Source of the DNA: Serpentinicella sp031432315
GTDB taxonomy: Bacteria > Bacillota > Clostridia > Peptostreptococcales > Natronincolaceae
Assembly (NCBI RefSeq): GCF_031432315.1
Contig: NZ_JAVKGO010000009.1
Location: forward strand, 12,231-76,230
Length of the DNA stretch: 64,000 nt
Direction: 5' to 3'
In this document: piece by piece, positions 60,226 through 64,000 of the stretch
How positions within the stretch are numbered: the first letter of the stretch is position 1
Layout of the letters: the number at the start of each line of letters is the position of its first letter
Program-made: the position numbers and the translations under genes
The notes under the pieces: generated by a model
The model's database searches: none
Seen by the model: the letters and a program-made list of their open reading frames with translations, nothing else
Told to the model about the DNA's origin: nothing

Positions 60226-61056
60226 CTATTTCTTTCTTCTTGATACAATAAACTTACTTGAAGCTTTTTTCTTATCTCTTGTTTTGTAACCTATAGTCGG
60301 TTTACCCCATGGTGTAACTGGACTTGGTCTACCTATAGGCGCTCTACCTTCACCACCACCATGTGGATGATCGTTAGGATTCATAACAGAACCTCTTACT
60401 GTAGGTCTTACACCCATATGTCTCTTTCTTCCCGCCTTACCAATTGTCACAAGTTCATGTTCGATATTTCCAACTTGACCGACGGTAGCTTTACAATTTA
60501 TATTAATGTATCTGATTTCACCAGAAGGTAATCTTAATAGTGCATATTTTCCTTCTTTCGCCATTAATTGTGCTGAGTTACCAGCTGACCTTGCTATTTG
60601 TCCACCTTTTCCTGGCTTCATTTCGATGTTATGAACAACTGTTCCAACAGGAATGTTTTGAAGTGGAAGTGCGTTTCCTACTTTAATGTCTGCCTCTGGG
60701 CCAGATTCAATAGTGCTTCCTACTTTCAATCCAACAGGTGCTATAATATATCTTTTTTCTCCGTCTGCGTAGTGTAGTAATGCAATGTTTGCAGATCTGT
60801 TTGGATCATATTCAATCGATGCCACTTTCGCAGGCACTTGATCTTTGTTTCTTTTAAAATCTATAATTCTATATTTTCTTTTTTGTCCACCACCTCTATG
60901 GCGTACAGTTATTTTCCCGTGTACGTTACGACCACCAGTTTTATTTAAAGAAACTAACAGAGATTTCTCTGGTTCTACCTTTGTAATTTCGTCAAAGGAT
61001 AATACTGTTTTGGACCTAACACCGGGTGAAGTTGGCCTAAACTTTTTAACAGCCAT
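60226..61056 (-). CDS. rplB: 50S ribosomal protein L2
   Basis: 276 residues: FRPTSPGVRSKTVLSFDEIT, GGRNVHGKITVRHRGGGQKR and the conserved VMNPNDHPHGGGEGRAPIGR with the His needed near the peptidyl-transferase centre. It lies 33 bp after rplW. Confidence 0.98.
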   Translation of the reverse strand: MAVKKFRPTSPGVRSKTVLSFDEITKVEPEKSLLVSLNKTGGRNVHGKITVRHRGGGQKRKYRIIDFKRNKDQVPAKVASIEYDPNRSANIALLHYADGEKRYIIAPVGLKVGSTIESGPEADIKVGNALPLQNIPVGTVVHNIEMKPGKGGQIARSAGNSAQLMAKEGKYALLRLPSGEIRYININCKATVGQVGNIEHELVTIGKAGRKRHMGVRPTVRGSVMNPNDHPHGGGEGRAPIGRPSPVTPWGKPTIGYKTRDKKKASSKFIVSRRKK

Positions 61057-61089
61057 TGCCTTTCCCCTCCTTCAATTAATTAGAACGTA

Positions 61090-61380
61090 TTACATACCTT
61101 CAAAGAATTCAATTTCCTTACTATCAGCGGTTAATTTAACGATCGCTTTTTTCCAATCAGGTCTTTTTCCGCTATGTTTACCCATTCTTTTAATTTTTCC
61201 GACCATATTTTGTGTGTTTACTTTATCAACTTTTACATCAAATATTGTCTCAACAGCTTTTTTGATTTCTATTTTATTTGAGTTTTTATTAACAACAAAT
61301 GTGTATTTTTTCTCAGCCATATGGTTCATACTTTGCTCTGAAACTAATGGTCTAATAATAACATCATGTGGATTTGTCAT
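61090..61380 (-). CDS. rplW: 50S ribosomal protein L23
   Basis: 96 residues: DVIIRPLVSEQSMNHMAEKK, YTFVVNKNSNKIEIKKAVE. L23 sits at the tunnel exit and docks trigger factor and SRP. The ATG overlaps the rplD stop codon by one base (TAATG), so the two are translationally coupled. Confidence 0.98.
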   Translation of the reverse strand: MTNPHDVIIRPLVSEQSMNHMAEKKYTFVVNKNSNKIEIKKAVETIFDVKVDKVNTQNMVGKIKRMGKHSGKRPDWKKAIVKLTADSKEIEFFEGM

Positions 61381-62003
61381 TACGCGTACACCTCCTCCAC
61401 TTTTTGAACTGCATCTTTCGTAATGATAAATTTATCGTGATTTAAAATATCATAAACATTTAGCGTATTAACAAATGCAGTTTGTACACCTGGTATATTT
61501 TTTGCTGATCTTAAAACAGCTTCATTTTTTTCATCTATAACGATCAGTGCTTTTTTATCTGCATTTAAGTTTTTAAGGATTGCAACCATTTCTTTAGTTT
61601 TTGGAGCTTCTAAAGATAATTCATCCACTACTACCATTTCATTCGCATTAACTTTTGATGTTAAAGCTGACTTCATTGCAAGTCTCTTAACTTTTTTAGG
61701 TAGTGTATAGCTATAATCTCTTGGTTTTGGTGCAAATGTAACTCCACCACCTACCCATAACGGCGATCTAATTGTACCATGACGGGCTCTTCCTGTTCCT
61801 TTTTGTTTCCATGGCTTTCTTCCGCCACCTCTTACCTCAGATCTTGTTTTTGCAGACTGTGTTCCTTGTCTCCTATTTGCAAGTTGGTTCTTTACAGCTT
61901 CGTATAGTACGTGTTGATTCACTTCAATTCCGAATACATTTTCTTGTAATTCCATTTCGCTTACTTGTTGTCCGGATACGTTGTATACAGCTAACTTAGG
62001 CAT
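61380..62003 (-). CDS. rplD: 50S ribosomal protein L4
   Basis: 207 residues: MPKLAVYNVSGQQVSEMELQ, the tunnel loop TRSEVRGGGRKPWKQKGTGR and ARHGTIRSPLWVGGGVTFAP. In E. coli L4 also represses the S10 operon; the leader before rpsJ would be its target if that holds here. It lies 27 bp after rplC. Confidence 0.98.
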   Translation of the reverse strand: MPKLAVYNVSGQQVSEMELQENVFGIEVNQHVLYEAVKNQLANRRQGTQSAKTRSEVRGGGRKPWKQKGTGRARHGTIRSPLWVGGGVTFAPKPRDYSYTLPKKVKRLAMKSALTSKVNANEMVVVDELSLEAPKTKEMVAILKNLNADKKALIVIDEKNEAVLRSAKNIPGVQTAFVNTLNVYDILNHDKFIITKDAVQKVEEVYA

Positions 62004-62030
62004 TCTGTTTCCTCCTTTCTAAAAAGCAAA

Positions 62031-62663
62031 CTAATTAGCTTGTTTTTTTGCTTGTTTTATTGTTATAACTCCGCGCTTTGGCCCTGGAACTGCACCTTTT
62101 ACTAAAACTACGTTTTTCTCTGCATCAACCTTTACAACTTCAAGGTTTTGTATTGTAACTTGTACTGTTCCCATTTGTCCTGGTAACTTCTTACCTTTAA
62201 ATACTTTTCCTGGATAAGCAGATGCACCCATTGAACCAGGTCTTCTATGATATCTAGAACCATGTGACATAGGTCCTCTTGATTGTCCGTGTCTTTTAAT
62301 AACACCTTGGAATCCTTTTCCTTTTGTTATACCTGTTACATCAACTTTAGTTCCTTCTTGAAAAATATCTACTGATAATTCTTGCCCAATAGAAAAGTCT
62401 TCAACACTTCCTACTCTAAATTCTTTAACTTTTCTTTTTGGAGTAACACCAGCTTTTTCAAAATGTCCTTTTTTAGGCTTGTTCACAAGTTTCTCTCTAA
62501 TTGTCGCATATCCAATTTGTACTGCGTTATAACCATCTTTTTCAACAGTTTTCACTTGTGTAACCACATTTGGTTCTACTTCAACAACTGTAACCGGCAC
62601 AACTGTACCATCTTGGTTGAAAACTTGAGTCATTCCTATTTTTTTACCAACTATACCTTTCAT
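62031..62663 (-). CDS. rplC: 50S ribosomal protein L3
   Basis: 210 residues from ATG at 62663 (MKGIVGKKIGMTQVFNQDGT), preceded by AGGAGGTGTCGAT; a frame 14 codons longer does not fit. KGKGFQGVIKRHGQSRGPMS and HGSRYHRRPGSMGASAYPGK are diagnostic. L3 reaches the peptidyl-transferase centre. It lies 88 bp after rpsJ. Confidence 0.98.
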   Translation of the reverse strand: MKGIVGKKIGMTQVFNQDGTVVPVTVVEVEPNVVTQVKTVEKDGYNAVQIGYATIREKLVNKPKKGHFEKAGVTPKRKVKEFRVGSVEDFSIGQELSVDIFQEGTKVDVTGITKGKGFQGVIKRHGQSRGPMSHGSRYHRRPGSMGASAYPGKVFKGKKLPGQMGTVQVTIQNLEVVKVDAEKNVVLVKGAVPGPKRGVITIKQAKKQAN

Positions 62664-62751
62664 ATCGACACCTCCTATTTGTCTTACAGCGGATTGCTTT
62701 TGCAATCATACTAAGAGAAGGATATTTATTTAACACCATCTCTTGTTTTTC

Positions 62752-63066
62752 TTAAAGTTTAATTTCAATATCTACGCCTGCTGGCAGGTCTAATCTCATT
62801 AATGAGTCAACAGTCTTTGGTGCTGGACTTAAAATATCAATTAGCCTTTTATGTGTTCTCATTTCAAATTGCTCTCTAGAATCTTTGTACTTGTGTACAG
62901 CTCTTAAAATTGTAATTGTTTCTTTTTCAGTCGGTAGCGGTACTGGTCCTGATACTTCCGCACCACTTCTTTTAGCTGTTTCTACAATCTTTTCTGCTGA
63001 TTGATCTAATAGATTGTGATCATAAGCTTTTAATCTGATTCTAATTTTTTGCTTGTTTGCTGCCAT
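62752..63066 (-). CDS. rpsJ: 30S ribosomal protein S10
   Basis: 104 residues: QKIRIRLKAYDHNLLDQSAE, SGPVPLPTEKETITILRAVH and KRLIDILSPAPKTVDSLMRL. S10 is also the NusE antitermination factor. It is the first gene of the S10-spc-alpha superoperon and has GGAGG upstream with a hairpin just before it. Confidence 0.98.
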   Translation of the reverse strand: MAANKQKIRIRLKAYDHNLLDQSAEKIVETAKRSGAEVSGPVPLPTEKETITILRAVHKYKDSREQFEMRTHKRLIDILSPAPKTVDSLMRLDLPAGVDIEIKL

Positions 63067-63405
63067 TTAATTACCTCCTTTATCGCACGTGGCTTTTTTT
63101 TACGTGCAACTTTGATCTCGAACACTGCTCCGGGTGTGTTGACTTTTTTGAAACAGTTTTGCGAAATCTCGTCGCCAGATTCATTGATCAAGACATTCTC
63201 CACGAAAATTCCCTTAATGAGCAACCTTTCGCTTCATCGCCATGTTTTAACACACTAATACATTTTATAATACCTAGCACAAAATTACAAGGGGAAATTA
63301 ATTTGTTTTTTTAAAAAAAATAAATTAATTCATTACCCTACAATGCAATTTAGAAGAAGAGCAAACTCTTCTTCTAAATTAGATATTCTTAATTAAGTTA
63401 GTTGA
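63067..63405 (-). promoter_or_regulatory. Promoter and long leader of the S10 operon; tuf 3' region
   Basis: 339 bp without a gene. Minus strand: TTGTAA (63290-63285) and TAAAAT (63267-63262) at 17-nt spacing form a likely promoter, leaving a leader of about 190 nt. It ends in a GCACGT/ACGTGC hairpin (63107-63085) next to the rpsJ SD. The leader is richer in G+C than its surroundings, as expected for a structured RNA. An open frame of 64 codons crosses it into rpsJ but has no family match and no SD. The tuf 3' flank holds an AGAAGAAGAG/CTCTTCTTCT terminator-like repeat at about 63352-63377. Confidence 0.6.
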
Positions 63406-64000
63406 TTATTCAACAATAGAAGCAACTACTCCTGCTCCAACTGTTCTTCCACCTTCACGGATCGCAAATCTTAATCCTTCTTCTATTGCGATAGGACTAA
63501 TAAGTTCGATCTCCATTGTTACATTATCTCCTGGCATTACCATTTCCATTCCTTCTGGTAATTTAATTGATCCTGTAACGTCTGTTGTTCTAAAGTAAAA
63601 TTGTGGTCTGTATCCGTCAAAGAATGGTGTATGTCTTCCACCCTCTTCTTTTTTAAGTACGTATACTTCTGCCATTACTTTTGTATGTGGGTTTATTGTT
63701 CCTGGCTTTGAAAGTACTTGTCCTCTTTCAATTTCGTTTCTTTGTACCCCTCTTAATAGGATTCCTACGTTATCTCCAGCTTCTGCTTGATCTAATAGTT
63801 TTCTAAACATTTCTACTCCTGTTACTACTAGCTTTCTTGGAGCTTCTGATAGTCCTACTAGCTCTATTTCGTCTTGTACTTTTACGATTCCTCTTTCTAC
63901 TCTTCCTGTTGCAACTGTTCCTCTACCTGTAATGTGGATATCCCCTACTGAGGGAAGTTCTTTATTAACCCCTGTTCCAGGTTTTAGAGGACCATGGTTG
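63406..64000 (-). CDS. tuf: Elongation factor Tu, C-terminal part (5' end outside the window)
   Basis: The minus-strand frame is open to the window edge. Domains 2 and 3 are canonical (TGRGTVATGRVERG, VVTGVEMFRKLLDQAEAGDN, RPQFYFRTTDVTG, AIREGGRTVGAGVVASIVE). EF-Tu carries aminoacyl-tRNA to the ribosome, and a tuf gene ahead of rpsJ is the normal Firmicutes order. Upstream of ITGRGT (63934-64000) the residues read GPLKPGTGVNKELPSVGDIH instead of the expected PFLMPVEDVF-type text, so the last 67 bases may not belong to a normal tuf. Confidence 0.93.
   Translation of the reverse strand, partial: NHGPLKPGTGVNKELPSVGDIHITGRGTVATGRVERGIVKVQDEIELVGLSEAPRKLVVTGVEMFRKLLDQAEAGDNVGILLRGVQRNEIERGQVLSKPGTINPHTKVMAEVYVLKKEEGGRHTPFFDGYRPQFYFRTTDVTGSIKLPEGMEMVMPGDNVTMEIELISPIAIEEGLRFAIREGGRTVGAGVVASIVE

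Noticed and set aside
63030..63224. Minus-strand frame of 64 codons across the rpsJ leader
   Set aside because: It overlaps the rpsJ start in another frame, has no SD and no recognisable family, and the DNA looks like a structured leader.
1..64000. tRNA, rRNA, CRISPR arrays, insertion sequences
   Set aside because: No cloverleaf ends, no regularly spaced repeats, and no transposase frames or flanking target duplications were seen.

Overview
The window reads as chromosomal DNA of an AT-rich, spore-forming, probably motile anaerobe of the Clostridia. The evidence is the low-GC codon use, the Firmicutes order of the S10-spc-alpha ribosomal cluster, an SspH-type spore protein and CwlD (sporulation), two methyl-accepting chemotaxis proteins, a flavodiiron protein (anaerobe O2/NO defence) and TTG/GTG starts with strong Shine-Dalgarno sites. 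An Alkaliphilus/Natronincola-like organism is my guess from overall gene style and cannot be proven here. No rRNA, tRNA, CRISPR array, insertion sequence or prophage was seen.

Layout. 1-13 kb: the end of a penicillin-binding protein, a diverged uracil/mismatch DNA glycosylase, sspH, a flavodiiron protein, a GNAT acetyltransferase, a YetF/DUF4363 pair, a DUF4236-TPR protein, pirin, an M20 amidohydrolase/LD-carboxypeptidase pair, uppP, a MazG-like protein and a cation/proton antiporter that sits behind a fluoride riboswitch. 13.7-23.5 kb: an AsnB-like protein whose catalytic Cys is Ser, then a duplicated three-gene module (here called A, B, C) of zinc-ribbon membrane proteins. The two copies flank a CBS-domain gene and an L,D-transpeptidase gene. 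The second C gene is frameshifted, and a vestigial CBS tail marks the edge of the duplication. 23.5-31.8 kb: two chemoreceptors, a decayed HTH/PAS patch, the nadA-nadB-nadC NAD operon, and an unidentified structured RNA-like element ahead of the second receptor. 31.8-43 kb: an ECF sigma factor with a ZAS-DUF4349 anti-sigma factor and its own ECF-type promoter, recU, two tandem tiny hydrophobic proteins, a SurA_N lipoprotein, an arsR-acr3-arsC arsenic operon with a large operator-like palindrome, a ClC channel, a YibQ-type deacetylase, a small membrane protein and cwlD.

43-64 kb is the canonical translation cluster on the minus strand, read from high to low coordinates: tuf (cut by the window), rpsJ, rplC, rplD, rplW, rplB, rpsS, rplV, rpsC, rplP, rpmC, rpsQ, rplN, rplX, rplE, rpsN, rpsH, rplF, rplR, rpsE, rpmD, rplO, secY, adk, map, a KOW protein, infA, rpmJ, rpsM, rpsK, rpsD, rpoA, rplQ, ecfA1, ecfA2, ecfT, truA, rplM, rpsI, followed by cwlD. 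Structured untranslated leaders stand in front of rpsJ, rpsM and rplM. The tuf sequence departs from the EF-Tu consensus abruptly in the last 67 bases of the window.

The most likely undescribed system is the duplicated A-B-C zinc-ribbon membrane module, whose A paralogues share an N-terminal scaffold but carry different C-terminal domains. Next most interesting are the structured element at 31.65-31.76 kb and the Cys-less AsnB.
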